Shown one piece after another: positions 37,014 through 47,857 of a stretch of 64,000 nt of DNA. Location: NCBI GenBank assembly GCA_020310875.1, contig CM035415.1:195362432-195426431 (forward strand). Direction: 5' to 3'. Each line of letters opens with the position of its first letter. Position 1 is the first letter of the stretch. Origin of the DNA: Ceratopteris richardii. Taxonomy: Eukaryota; Streptophyta; Polypodiopsida; Polypodiales; Pteridaceae. The notes below the pieces were generated by a model. That model did not search any database and had not been told where the DNA came from. It was given only the letters and a program-made list of their open reading frames with translations. Made by a program: the position numbers and the translations under genes.

Positions 37014-37800
37014 CTCCCGCGGTCGAGTATCGCGATACCTGACAAGTATCGTGAATCTCCTCTGGTTGAGTATCGCGATATTTCCCTCCGATCGTGTATC
37101 GTTTCATACCGATCGCGATACTTGGCCAGCGATCGTTTTGTCCAGCGATCGTTTGTGAGAGATCGTTTGCCAAAGATCGTTTCATCAGCGATCGTTTCGC
37201 AAAGATCGTCGATTGAGTATCGTTTGGTTCAGCGATCGCGATACCTAGCAAGTATCGAGTATCGTTTTGAGTCAGCGATCGTTTTGTCAAAGGTCGTTTT
37301 ATCCAGCGATCGTTTGCTCAGATGTCGTGTTGTTCAGCGATCGTTTTGTGAGAGATCGGTATCGTTTCAGTCAGATATCGTCGGTAGAGTATCGTTTGGA
37401 TCAGCGATCGTGTATCGCTTGGTTCAAAGATCGCGATATTGATCAGAGATCGGTATCGTTCCGGTCAGAGATCGTTTCAAGCTAAAGATCAAGTATCGCG
37501 TATCGTCTTGAGTCAGCGATCGTCTGCCAAAGATCGTTTTGCCAGCGATCGTTTCGTGAGAGATTGTGTATCGTTTGGCTCAAGTATCGTGTATCGCTTC
37601 CCAGAGATCGCGATACTTGCCAAAGATCGTCGATCGTTTCCAGTCCAGATATCGTGTATCGCTTCGGGCAGAGATCGTTTGGTCTAGAGATCGTTTTACG
37701 AGAGATCGTTTGGTTCGAGTATCAAGTATCGTGTCGGGACATATCAAGTATCGTCTGCTTCCAAGTATCGCGATACTTGATAAGTATCGTGTATCGCCTG
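37014..37800 (+). repeat. Irregular array of AGCGATCGTTTTG / AGTATCGCGATAC units (leader of element D)
   Basis: Dozens of short units with a GATCG or TATCG core over nearly 800 bases, e.g. CAGCGATCGTTTTG, AGAGATCGTTT, CAAGTATCGTGTATCG. GTATCGCGATAC, a perfect 12-base palindrome, recurs near both ends (about 37027 and 37767). Spacing is irregular (about 12-20 bases), so it is more degenerate than the arrays of A and B but built on the same ATCG/TCGCGA theme. Confidence 0.82.
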
Positions 37801-37849
37801 ATTTGAAAAAATTCTTGAGAGGCCCTGTTTCCCTGTTTTAACCCCCAAA

Positions 37850-37886
37850 ACCCTGAACTGGCATAACTTTCTCATATGAAATCCGT
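37850..37886 (+). promoter_or_regulatory. Conserved 37-base leader block (element D copy)
   Basis: Begins ACCCTGAACTGGCATAAC and ends GAAATCCGT; same length and position (just after the array) as in A and B, with more substitutions. Confidence 0.45.
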
Positions 37887-37946
37887 TCGGAGTTCCAAAG
37901 GATTTAGAGCAATATAAGAGAACTTTGGGACTAGAAGCCAAGGCTT

Positions 37947-38455
37947 ATGAACCTGAGATCTGGCAGACACTTAGGCAAGGATAGACAAAGCATTAGGTCA
38001 TCTGAGGCTAGTGTCAACCATACAGCCAAGTCTTGGGCTCAACAGCTTAGTGGTTATCCTTACACACGAAGTTCAGAAACCAGTGACTCTGAAATGTCTT
38101 TTGGCATGGAAAGACCCACACGCAGCTCAGGCCTTGCCTATTTACAGACACCAGAAGGTCCCTATAAGACCCAATTGGAGTATATCAGGACCAACCAATT
38201 AGGTGCCCGCATCTAGGATGGTCTAAGACGATCAGTGGTTCAACTCAAAAATCCTGACCAACTCTTTGGACTTGAACACCCAGTGGTCAAGTTTGAAGAG
38301 GGTGCTTACATTGATAAGGAAGGAACCATGTATGTGGTTACCAACTTACCAGATAGGACAGATGAGTTTGGAAATATCATTCCTGAGAATGAGATAGGAG
38401 ACCTAGAGCAAGGAGACCTAGGAGGAGAACCCAAGACCCCTAGAGGCAAGTCAGC
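37947..38455 (+). pseudogene. N-terminal gag of element D, truncated
   Basis: MNLRSGRHLGKDRQSIRSSEASVNHTAKSW start identical in type to A and B, through EGAYIDKEGTMYVVTNLPDRTDEFG to EPKTPRGKS. A TAG at about 38214 interrupts it (ARI-stop-DGL). At about 38455 it changes abruptly to copia sequence. Confidence 0.85.
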
Positions 38456-40940
38456 AGCGCAGTTTCTTCTCTTCACTCGAGCCTGCCCCTACAGGGAATA
38501 CTGTCACATGCACCAACAACTCCTCTTATCCTCTTATGGGAGTTGGTAAGATCATTTTGACTATTGCTGATGGTAGTTCTTTCACCTTGTCAGATGCCTT
38601 ATTTGTGCCAGGGATCAAGAAGAATCTGTTATCAGTTTTTGCATTAGCCAAGATTGGCTTGGTTGTGAAATTCGTTGATGACAGGTGTACAGTTCATGAT
38701 CTGTCAAATGGCGATATGATTATTGCTTCTGGCATTTTATGTCGTGGGCTGTATAAGCTCATAGACTATGAAAGATCTATTAATGATTTGGCATGTGCAG
38801 CTCATGATTCTCAGGCTATGTCAGATGCAAAGCTTTGGCATGCATGCTTTGGTCATCTGAATTTTGCTAGTTTGCTACGCTTGCAGATATCTGATATGGT
38901 GTCTTCTTTGCCCAAGCTTGAGGCACCCAGAAAACATGTATGTGAAGGCTATATTTTGGGCAAAATGCAACGTTCCTCCTTTCCAAAAGATGGTTCAGTT
39001 CGGGCTACGCAAAAATTGCAGCTTGTACATAGTGATGTCTGTGGTCCTATGCAGACACCCTCTTTTGGAAATTACCTTTACTTCGTGACTTTCATTGATG
39101 ATTTTTCCAGGCATGCATGGGTATATCCATTGAAGGCAAAGTCCGAAGTTTCCATGTGCTTTAAACAGTTTTTGGTTTTGGCTGAAAATCTGTCAGCATG
39201 TAAAATGGGCACCCTCCGTTCTGATCGAGGGAGGGAATATATGTCTTCTGATTTTAATGCATTTCTGGCTGAACGTGGGATAAAACACCAGTGTACAGTG
39301 CCGTATACACCTCAACAGAATGAAGTTGCTGAACAAAAGAACAGGTCACTCATGGAGATGGCGAGGTGCATGATCAAAAGTCAGGCTTTACCACATAGTT
39401 TCTGGCTTGAGGCTGTCATGTATGCAACATATGTACTGAACAGGTGTCCCATAAAGCACTGCAGTCTATCACTCCATATGAGGCTTGGCATGACTGCAAG
39501 CCATCTGTTGCTCATCTGCGTGTTTTTGGTTGTTTGGCATATGCATTAGTGCCTGAACAACATCGCAGAAAATTGGATGATAAGGCAGTAAAATGTATTT
39601 TTGTTGGGTACAGTTCTAAAAGTAAAGGCTATCGTCTGTATCATCCACAGACTAAATGCAATTTGGTTAGCCGTGATGTTGTCTTTGTGGAAGATGCTAT
39701 TCAGCCATTGCTTTCATGTACTAAGGAGACATCTGTTAGCTCCAAAGACATGTATGATACGTTGATGCCTCTTTTTACAGGTGGACAGTCTAGTGTTGTT
39801 CCTAATGAGGCAACTTCTCAGCCTTTGTAGGTTTCATATGATGATGCTGATCATTCTATTTTTTATGCAGATTTACATGATGCACTTGTTGATGAGAGAG
39901 CTGATATTGAGCAGGCAAAAACTATGCCAAAATGGCTAGTGCAGACTTTGCATGACAGCAAATTAGATGCACCTTTGTCATATCGTACTCGTTCAGGCTC
40001 TCATTGTGCCTCCTTTGCATCAGATTGCTATGTTATGGTTGCGTTTAGTCTCTATGATGAGAATGAGCCTGTTTCTTTTGATGAAGCATAGAATTCAGAA
40101 AATTGGATGGCTGCCATGCAATCTGAATATGATGCTATAATGAAGAATGGTACATGGTCTTTATGTGACTTGCCTCCTGGAAAGAATGCCATTGGCACTA
40201 AGTGGGTATACAAGCTGAAGCGTAAACCTGATGGTACAGCTGACAGGTACAAGGCTAGGCTTGTTGCAAAGGGTTATGCGCAGGAAAGAGGCATTGATTT
40301 TGATGAGACCTTTGCACGTACATGCCGTATGACTACTGTTCGGAGCATTTGTGCACTTGCAGCCCATCATGGTTGGAATGTACATCAATTGGACATTAAA
40401 ACAACATTTCTAAATGCTGACTTGCATGAAGAAGTGTATGTTTTTCAGCCCCGTGGCTTTGTGTAGAAAGGGCATGAAAACTAGGTGTGCAGGTTAAAGA
40501 AGGCATTGTATGGTTTAAAGCAAGCACCACGTGCTTGGTATGAGAAGATACATGCCTATCTGGTTGCACATGGTTTTGTGAACAGTCCAACTGAAAGCAC
40601 CTTATATGTTAAGCCTGCTAATGATGTGCTTCTGATCATTGTTGTCTATGTTGATGACATGCTGCTCACTGGTCCTATTGAGAAGCATATTGCTGATTTC
40701 AAGGCTGATTTGCATGCCTCATTTGAGATGTCTGATTTGGGGCATTTGCATCACTATTTGGGCATTCAATTTATGCAAGTTGATGGTGGAATGGCTTTGT
40801 GTCAAACGAAATATATTGACACATTATTGCAGCATTTTGGCCTTGAAGACTGTAAGCCTATTGCCACTCCTATGGAGACAGGTTTATGATTGAGTCTTCA
40901 TGATGCTGGAGATGCATTTGATGCTGTTCTCTATCAGCAG
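38456..40940 (+). pseudogene. Copia pol fragment G: protease end, integrase, RT
   Basis: Begins just upstream of the GVGKIILTIADGSSFTL part of the protease/GAG-pre-integrase region. Integrase zinc region and core follow (HSDVCGPM, FIDDFSRHAWVY, RSDRGREY, YTPQQNEVAEQKN). A frameshift near 39445-39545, a stop at about 39828, a stop near 40090, and stops at 40464 and 40482 break it. RT: KWVYKLKRKPDG, DIKTTFLNADLHEEVY, KKALYGLKQAP and VYVDDMLL (40650). It ends in the middle of RNase H approach at LYQQ, where inverted gypsy sequence begins at 40941. No LTR is present. Same family as G', I and J. Confidence 0.85.
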
Positions 40941-41308
40941 GTTCCCTGAGCTGGCGGCGTAGCGCGTCTCGTTCCTTTTCCAAATCATCATGTGCTTCTA
41001 ATAGATCGGCATAGCTTTCCAAGATTGTCTTCATTTTTTCTGAGGGGACTGCTTTGAATTGTTTTGAGTCGATCTCGTGGGGAGAGCCTTCCATGGCAGC
41101 TTCCAGGTTTTCTTCGTTTGCTTTTGCAGACGCTTGTTTTCTTCAAGGGTTGTAGCCATGTGTTTTCTGAGTAGAGTCAAATTACACCGGACTCTTAGAT
41201 TATATGTTTGGTAGACTTCTAGTAAAGCTTCGAGTTGTTTGACACCTGGCACTTGTGATGATTGGGGTGCCTCCAAGAGAGTTTGATGGGCCTGCTCGAG
41301 TGTGGTAT
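40941..41308 (-). pseudogene. ORF3 coiled-coil fragment of element F, distal to H
   Basis: On the minus strand it continues the ORF3 frame after H (TTLEQAHQTLLEAPQSSQVPGV, LLRKHMATTLEENKRLQKQ, then after a one-base shift SYADLLEAHDDLEKERDAL). It matches the coiled-coil region of A and B ORF3 and stops abruptly at 40941 against copia G. Confidence 0.82.
41304..41308 (+). repeat. Target site duplication of element H, left copy
   Basis: GGTAT, repeated exactly at 47853-47857. Confidence 0.9.
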
Positions 41309-42341
41309 TGTTGCGAACATTTGTTTTATGTAGGGTACAAGTTTCAAATTATGTAAATACCTTTGGGAATTCTTCAAATACTTCAAGAAGGCTCATATTA
41401 TTCATAAAATGTAGCAAAAATACCACGTGAGTTCTAAAACATGGTGAGTCAAATTAGTGAGTCACAAAGGAGCTTCAGTGGTGTCCTAGTGGAAGGTCGA
41501 TGTGGCTAGTTCTCAAAGTCCATCAATACTTTGCTTATTTGAGCACTTGAGTCATGTAATATCTCCATCCAAGTGTCTACCACGAATTTAGATGTATTAG
41601 GAAGGTTTTAGATTAGTTTCCCATGCTATAAAAAGAGAAGAAAAGTCGTGATCTTGTGGGATGTCCAATAGAGTCATATGTGTATCTCTACACTATTGTA
41701 GTTTTGTATGCAGAGATTGCAGAGCTTGTATCTCCCTCATTATATATCCAAATTACATTTTTGATAGCTCATTGAAAAGCTCTTACTATCTGCTTTATTC
41801 CTGTAAATTTTCATAATCATTGGATTTGTGAGCTGAGAGCAATACTCTCTGCAAGTAGTGTGTGTTCTCTGTTTTTTATCCCTGCTGAAGGTCTCCATTA
41901 AACCTCAAACTTGCAGAGGTCATATCACCTTGTGTATGTATCCAAATCATGTGTTATTTGGCTTGTTAAAAATCTCTTTAAGTCTACTTGTATTCTGGAA
42001 AGTTTCAAAGTCATTGGAGTTGTGAGTTAAGAGCAGTAGTCTGTGCAAGTGATGTGTGTCCTCAGGTTCATCTCTGTTTCAAGGTCTCCATTAAAGCTGC
42101 ATATTGCAGAGGTCATAGCTCGTTGTGTATTTGTCCATTTGAGGTGTTCTATATCTTGTTGGAAAGCTCTTAGAGTCTAGTTTATGTGTGTGAAACAGTT
42201 TTGGAAAATTCTAAGTGACTAAAGAGCAATTTGCTCTGCAAGAAAATTGTTCTATGCATATAAGTTTGTGAAAAAGTCAACTAGGTCCTGTTGGGTTTCA
42301 CCAACTTCTAGCTGTACTTTGGAGATCAATAAAATCCAACA
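41309..42341 (+). repeat. 5' LTR of element H
   Basis: 1,033 bases, TGTTGCGAAC...AATCCAACA. TATAAAAA at 41637-41644. The transcribed part contains two or three related stretches built on AGAGCA(A/G)TA(C/G)TCT-TGCAAGT and GGTCTCCATTAAA (about 41840-41910 and 42025-42110), an internal duplication shared with the 3' LTR. Confidence 0.93.
41637..41644 (+). promoter_or_regulatory. TATA box of element H
   Basis: TATAAAAA in CCCATGCTATAAAAAGAG; the same box is at 47150-47157 in the 3' LTR. Confidence 0.65.
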
Positions 42342-42342
42342 T

Positions 42343-42354
42343 TGGTATCAGAGC
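42343..42354 (+). other. Primer binding site, initiator tRNA-Met (element H)
   Basis: TGGTATCAGAGC, the usual plant copia primer site, two bases after the LTR. Confidence 0.92.
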
Positions 42355-42589
42355 AAGTACTTGGAGGCTTGGAGAAGGTTATCATACCTTGACAAAGAAT
42401 GTGAAGCTATCAAAGAAGCAGTTCATCATCAACACTACACAAAGGTAGAAGAAGATTGCAAGGAGGCATCTGAAGCAACATCCAAGCAAAGAAAGGTGCA
42501 CATACCTCATTTACAAGGTAAATATTATATTTCTTCTCATCACACACATTGGAAAGGAGGCTTAAAGGAGGAAGCTTAGCATTTGTATT
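42355..42589 (+). other. Leader of element H
   Basis: 235 bases between primer site and the Gag-Pol ATG; nothing further recognisable. Confidence 0.6.
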
Positions 42590-45500
42590 ATGGGAGACCA
42601 ACGTGCACAATTAGAGAAGCTTGATAAGACCAATTATCAGGCATGGAAGTTTAGAATCACAGCATACTTGCAAGGTAGAGGCTTGTATGGTTTGATTGAC
42701 GGCACAGATATCAAACCCACATTACCAGAGGACCCAAATCAGCAACAATTGAGGGAGTTTAGACTTTGGAATGAGAGAGATAAAAGGGTTATATTCATTT
42801 TATCACAAAATATTCAAGATTCAATGGTAGGACACATACAAGATCTAGACACAAGTAGAGATGTTTGGCTTGCATTGGAAAGGTTGTATGCTACAGGTAC
42901 AAGAGCAAGGAAGATTCAACTCAAAAATGAGTTGAATAACATAAAGAAAGATACAAGGACATCAGTCAATGATTACACATTGAAAGTTAAAGAGATTGCA
43001 GATCAACTAGGATCAATTCAAGCTCATGTGGAGGACGACGACTTGGTTGCACATACTCTCAACGGACTCAAAGATGATGAGAGATGGAAACCCTTCATTA
43101 CTTCAGTTTATGTCAGAGGAGAATTACCAGATTTTGATCAACTTATTGCCCTCATGGTCACGGAGGAGATGAATCTAAATGGTTCTACTTCAAATCAAAA
43201 AGGATCTCAAGGACAAGCTCTTTATGTAGGATCATCAAGAGGTGGAAACAGAGGTGGAAGAGGTTCAAATAGAGGTCGAGGAAGAAGGAGCGATGATCAA
43301 AGGACTTCAAGTAGCTTCTTCAACACAAGAGGAAGAGGAAGATCAAGCGCTAGAGGTACGAGAGGCTACTACAACTACAACCAAAGACAAAGGAGTGAAG
43401 ATAATAAGAACAATTGCTATATATGTGGAAGGTATGGACACTATGCCAAAGATTGTTATCAAAATGAAAATAATCAAGGTGGTAATCGAAGAGGAGGCTA
43501 TTCAAGAAGAGGTAAACAACAAGGAAATTATGCAGTTGAAGGTAAAAGTGATGATTATGATTCTCTTCTTATGATGAATGTAAAAACTAAGATGAATTGC
43601 AATAGCGATGTATGGTATGTAGATAGTGGTTGTTCTAATCACATGTCTCATGATGCTTCATGGTTTTCTAATATGCATAATCCGTCATGTAAAGGTCATG
43701 TTGAAACAAGAGATGATACAACACATAAGATTATGCAGGTTGGAGATGTTGTTATGCAAGATAAGAGCAAGACAAATTGCTTGAAGGATGTACTTTATGT
43801 GCCAACGATCACTAAGAATTTGATGTCGGTTGGTCAAATGGTAGAAAAAGGTCTACAAGTGAGATTTAATCATGCAGGTTGCTTCATTGAGGATCCAAAG
43901 CAAAGGAGGTTAATTGCTAGAGGTCAAAAACAAGGTAGATTATTTACATTCAAGGTAAACCCAAATCATACAAACTATTTCTCTTATGGTATGCATCGAA
44001 TAGCAGAGCTTGATCTATGGCACAAAAGGATTGGACACATGAATGTACACAGGTTAAAGGAGCTATCAAAGAAGAGGATTGTTGAAGGATTACCTGATCT
44101 TACTAAGCAACATATGGTGCATCTTTGTGAAGCATGTCAAATGGGTAAGCAGAGTAGACAACCTTTCAAGCATTCAAGCTATGTAAGTGATGGTTTGCTA
44201 GATCTCATACACACAGATGTGTGGGGACCTACTAAAGAGGCATCCTTGGTTGGTAATAAGTACTATGTATCATTCATTGACGATCATAGTAGAATGACAT
44301 TTGTGTATTTTATTAAACATAAGAGTGAGGTCTTTGATTGTTTCAAGAAGTTCAAATCATATGTCGAAAAGCAAACAGGAAGGTATATTAAGAAGCTAAG
44401 ATCCGATGGAGGAGGAGAGTATTTCTCTCAAGCTTTTACTGATTTTTTGCATGATGAAGGTATCAAAAGAGAAGTTACATGCAGGTATACTCCACAACAA
44501 AATGGAGTCGCAGAAAGAAGAAACGGAATCATAGCAGAAGCATCTAGAAGCATGCTTAATGATATGTGTTTGCCTAATTATTTTTGGGCTGAAGCTGTTA
44601 GCACAAGTGTTTACATTATGAATAGAGTTCCGACTGCTGGAGTTCATCATTTGACACCATATGAGGTATGGCATGGAAGGAAACCAAGTGTAAGTCATTT
44701 GAAAGTATTTGGTTGTGTATGTTATGTACATGTACCTAGTGAAGTGAGATCTAAACTTGATGCGAAATCAGAAAAATGTATATTTATTGGTTATGCAGAT
44801 ACTCAAAGAGGATATAGATGCTATAATCCTCATACCAATAAGGTTGTTGTGTCAAGAGATGTAAACTTTGATGAATCACTTTCATGTTATGCAGATAAGA
44901 ATTGTTTGCAGGTCATGGATGAAAATGAAGAAGGTGTGGTTGAAGGAGATGAATGCATAGTTCAGCCATCAGGAAGTTTAAATGATGAAAGGAGTGGTTT
45001 AGATGAAGAAAGAGGATCATCTTTCAATGGAAGATTAAGGCAAGAGTCACCTCCAAGTGTTAAAAGTAAAGGTAAACTCAAACTTGTTGAAGTTAATGAT
45101 GAAGGAGAGGAAATTAGTGATGTATGTGAGTATGGAGAATCATCAAAGGTTCCTAAGAAGAAAGGAAGAGCATCTACATTGGAGGTAAGAAGAACTTCAA
45201 GAGTAAGTAAGCAACCTCAAAGGTATACTTATGAATCTTTCATGAATACTCATTATGCTTTTATGACAAAAGTTGAGCAGGAAAATGAACCCACATGTTA
45301 TGATGAGGCCAAAGGAGATGAAAAGTGGGAGAAAGCAATGAGAGAAGAAATGGAAGCACTACAGGATAACAAGACTTGGAATTTAGTTCCAAGTACACCA
45401 AAGCAAAAGGTAATTGGTTGCAAGTGGGTTTTTAAGATTAAAAGAAATAGTGATGGTAGTGTGTCTAGATATAAGGCTAGACTTGTCGCAAAAGGATATA

Positions 45501-46822
45501 ATCAAACTCAAGGTGTGGACTATGAGGAAACATTTAGTCCAGTAGCAAATATGGCAACGGTGAGAACTTTGTTGGCTTTAGCTACAAGTAAAAGGTGGAA
45601 TATATATCAACTCGATATAAAGAATGCCTTTCTTAATGGTGAGTTAAATGAAGAAGTGTATATGTCACAACCAGATGGTTATGTGGATACAAAATGTCCT
45701 AATCATGTATGCAGGTTAAAGAAGGCATTGTATGGTCTTAAGCAGGCACCAAGGGCATGGAATGCAAGGTTGGTAAAGTATCTTATGCTGCAAGGATACA
45801 CAATGAGTCATGCTGATCCTTCACTTTATGTAAAACATGAAGATGGCATGTGTGTCTATGTATGCATTTATGTGGATGACTTGTTGATTACAGGGAATGA
45901 TGCAAAAGCAATTGATGAGATAAAAGGTAATTTGGGAAAGGAATTTAAAATTTCAGATCTTGGTTTGCTCAGATACTTTCTTGGGATTGAAATTGTGTAT
46001 AGCGATGAAGGTATGTGGTTGATACAAAGAAAGTATATATGTGATATGCTGAAAAGGTTTGGTATGCAGGAATGTAAATTTGTTTCTACTCCAATGGAAT
46101 GTAATGTAAAGCTGAGTGCAAAGGAAGGTGATGAGTTGCATGATATGAATGTATATAGATCCATGGTAGGATCTTTGATTTATGCAACAAAAACTAGACC
46201 TGATATATGTTATGCAATGGGAGTATTGTCACAGTTTATGCATGAACCTAGAGTACCTCATATGCATGCAGCGAAAAGAGTGCTTAGGTATTTGAAAGGT
46301 ACCATGAACGAAGGATTATTTTATAGTCATGATGCTGATCTAACTCTTAAAGTCTTTAGTGATGCAGATTGGGCTGGAAGCAAAGATGACAGAAGATCCA
46401 CAAGTGGATATGTGGTAATAGCAGGAAACAAGACATTAACATGGAGTTCAAAGAAACAGCCTACAGTTGCTTTATCTTCTACAGAGGCTGAGTATAGAGG
46501 TTTAGCATTGGCTACTACTGAGGTTATGTGGTTTAAAAAGTTGTTTCATGACTTGAATGTGCAGGTTGATGTACCACTGATATATGGGGATAACTTGAGC
46601 AGCATTCATATGACCTCAAATCCTATTTTTCATGCTAGAACAAAGCATATAGAGGTTCACTATCATTATGTTCGAGAGAAGGCCATGAACAATGAAGTGC
46701 AGGTTTCTTTTGTTGGAACAAAGGATCAAGTTGCAGATATCTTCACCAAATCCTTGGATGGACCAAAGCTTCAAAGATTCAACTATATTCTTGGCATGAA
46801 GGAAATACCCTTTGAAACTTGA
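42590..46822 (+). CDS. Copia Gag-Pol polyprotein of element H
   Basis: 1,410 residues, uninterrupted. Gag: UBN2-type capsid region about 1-205 (NYQAWKFRITAYL, LKNELNNIK); RGG-rich basic stretch 217-262; one CCHC knuckle C276-C289 (CYICGRYGHYAKDC). Protease: DSG at 345-347 within WYVDSGCSNHM. GAG-pre-integrase HHCC about 478-517 (LWHKRIGH, CEACQMGK). Integrase core D543, D606, E642 (D-D-35-E). RT about 930-1170 (CKWVFKIKRNSDG, DIKNAFLNGELNEEVY, YVDD 1094-1097). RNase H at the C terminus (SDADWAGSKDDRRSTSGY, SSTEAEYRGLA, KHIEVHYHYVREK). The ATG at 42590 is the first in frame after the leader. Intact motifs throughout; potentially functional. Confidence 0.95.
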   Translation: MGDQRAQLEKLDKTNYQAWKFRITAYLQGRGLYGLIDGTDIKPTLPEDPNQQQLREFRLWNERDKRVIFILSQNIQDSMVGHIQDLDTSRDVWLALERLYATGTRARKIQLKNELNNIKKDTRTSVNDYTLKVKEIADQLGSIQAHVEDDDLVAHTLNGLKDDERWKPFITSVYVRGELPDFDQLIALMVTEEMNLNGSTSNQKGSQGQALYVGSSRGGNRGGRGSNRGRGRRSDDQRTSSSFFNTRGRGRSSARGTRGYYNYNQRQRSEDNKNNCYICGRYGHYAKDCYQNENNQGGNRRGGYSRRGKQQGNYAVEGKSDDYDSLLMMNVKTKMNCNSDVWYVDSGCSNHMSHDASWFSNMHNPSCKGHVETRDDTTHKIMQVGDVVMQDKSKTNCLKDVLYVPTITKNLMSVGQMVEKGLQVRFNHAGCFIEDPKQRRLIARGQKQGRLFTFKVNPNHTNYFSYGMHRIAELDLWHKRIGHMNVHRLKELSKKRIVEGLPDLTKQHMVHLCEACQMGKQSRQPFKHSSYVSDGLLDLIHTDVWGPTKEASLVGNKYYVSFIDDHSRMTFVYFIKHKSEVFDCFKKFKSYVEKQTGRYIKKLRSDGGGEYFSQAFTDFLHDEGIKREVTCRYTPQQNGVAERRNGIIAEASRSMLNDMCLPNYFWAEAVSTSVYIMNRVPTAGVHHLTPYEVWHGRKPSVSHLKVFGCVCYVHVPSEVRSKLDAKSEKCIFIGYADTQRGYRCYNPHTNKVVVSRDVNFDESLSCYADKNCLQVMDENEEGVVEGDECIVQPSGSLNDERSGLDEERGSSFNGRLRQESPPSVKSKGKLKLVEVNDEGEEISDVCEYGESSKVPKKKGRASTLEVRRTSRVSKQPQRYTYESFMNTHYAFMTKVEQENEPTCYDEAKGDEKWEKAMREEMEALQDNKTWNLVPSTPKQKVIGCKWVFKIKRNSDGSVSRYKARLVAKGYNQTQGVDYEETFSPVANMATVRTLLALATSKRWNIYQLDIKNAFLNGELNEEVYMSQPDGYVDTKCPNHVCRLKKALYGLKQAPRAWNARLVKYLMLQGYTMSHADPSLYVKHEDGMCVYVCIYVDDLLITGNDAKAIDEIKGNLGKEFKISDLGLLRYFLGIEIVYSDEGMWLIQRKYICDMLKRFGMQECKFVSTPMECNVKLSAKEGDELHDMNVYRSMVGSLIYATKTRPDICYAMGVLSQFMHEPRVPHMHAAKRVLRYLKGTMNEGLFYSHDADLTLKVFSDADWAGSKDDRRSTSGYVVIAGNKTLTWSSKKQPTVALSSTEAEYRGLALATTEVMWFKKLFHDLNVQVDVPLIYGDNLSSIHMTSNPIFHARTKHIEVHYHYVREKAMNNEVQVSFVGTKDQVADIFTKSLDGPKLQRFNYILGMKEIPFET

Positions 46823-46831
46823 GGGGGAGAA
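46821..46831 (+). other. Polypurine tract of element H
   Basis: GAGGGGGAGAA, overlapping the stop codon and touching the 3' LTR. Confidence 0.88.
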
Positions 46832-47852
46832 TGTTGCGAACATTTGTTTTATGTAGGGTACAAGTTTCAAATTATGTAAATACCTTTGGGAAGTCTTCAA
46901 ATACTTCAAGAAGCCTCATATTATTCATAAAATGTAGCAAAAATACCATGTGAGTTCTAGAACATGGTGAGTCAAATTAGTGAGTCACAAAGGAGCTTCA
47001 GTGGTGTCCTAGTGGAAGGTCGATGTGGCTAGTTCTCAAAGTCCATCAATACTTTGCTTATTTGAGCACTTGAGTCATGTAATATCTCCATCCAAGTGTC
47101 TACCACGAATATAGATGTATTAGGAAGGTTTTAGATTAGTTTCCCATGCTATAAAAAGAGAAGAAAAGTCGTGATCTTGTGGGATGTCCAATAGAGTCAT
47201 ATGTGTATCTCTACACGATTGTAGTTTTGTATGCAGAGATTGCAGAGCTTTTATATATCCAAATTACATGTTTGATAGCTCATCGGAAAGCTCTTACTGT
47301 CTACTTTATTCCTGTAAATTTTCATAATCATTGGATTTGTGAGCTGAGAGCAATACTCTCTGCAAGTAGTGTGTGTTCTCTGTTTTTTATCCCTGCTGAA
47401 GGTCTCCATTAAACCTCAGACTTGCAGAGGTCATATCTCCTTGTGTATGTATCCAAATCATGTGTTCGTTGGCTTGTTAGAAAGCGCTTTAAGTCTACTT
47501 GTATTCTGGAAAGTTTCAAAGTCATTGGAGTTGTGAGTTAAGAGCAGTAGTCTCTGCAAGTGATGTGTGTCCTAAGGTTCATCTCTGTTTCAAGGTCTCC
47601 ATTAAAGCTGCATATTGCAGAGGTCATAGCTCATTGTGTATTTATCCATTTTAGGTGTTCTATATCTTGTTGGAAAGCTCTTAGAGTCTAGTTTATGTGT
47701 GTGAAACAGTTTTGGAAAATTCTAAGTGAGTAAAGAGAAATTTGCTCTGCAAGAAAATTGTTCTATGCATACAAGTTTGTGAAAAAGTCAACTAGGTCCT
47801 GTTGGGTTTCACCTACTTCTAGCTGTACTTTGGAGATCAATAAAATCCAACA
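46832..47852 (+). repeat. 3' LTR of element H
   Basis: 1,021 bases, TGTTGCGAAC...AATCCAACA; lacks 12 bases present near 41738 of the 5' LTR. Confidence 0.93.
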
Positions 47853-47857
47853 GGTAT
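47853..47857 (+). repeat. Target site duplication of element H, right copy
   Basis: GGTAT directly after the 3' LTR end. Confidence 0.9.

Larger units (their letters stand above)
36385..37946 (+). other. Untranslated leader of element D
   Basis: About 1.6 kb. A near-duplicated phrase CTGCGTCAAGTATCGTTT occurs at about 36698 and 36856, ahead of the main array (37014-37800). The conserved 37-base block is at 37850-37886. No credible ORF. Confidence 0.72.
35733..38455 (+). mobile_element. 5' part of gypsy element D
   Basis: LTR, primer site, leader with tandem array and the first ~170 codons of gag. It inserted in the remnant on its left and is cut at 38455, within gag, by a copia fragment. 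The rest of D is not in the window: the X fragment is not its continuation, because it lies upstream and about 60 codons are missing between the two. Confidence 0.8.
41309..47852 (+). mobile_element. Complete Ty1/copia element H
   Basis: 6.5 kb with two full LTRs, initiator-Met primer site, one uninterrupted 1,410-codon Gag-Pol, polypurine tract and an exact five-base target duplication. By my count the LTRs differ by 27 substitutions plus one 12-base indel in about 1,020 bases. It is the only structurally complete element in the window and lies within ORF3 of F. Confidence 0.95.

Noticed and set aside
31806-38455. X gag fragment and D gag start as parts of one element
   Set aside because: Their order is reversed on the chromosome and about 60 codons between them are missing; D has its own LTR and primer site between them.
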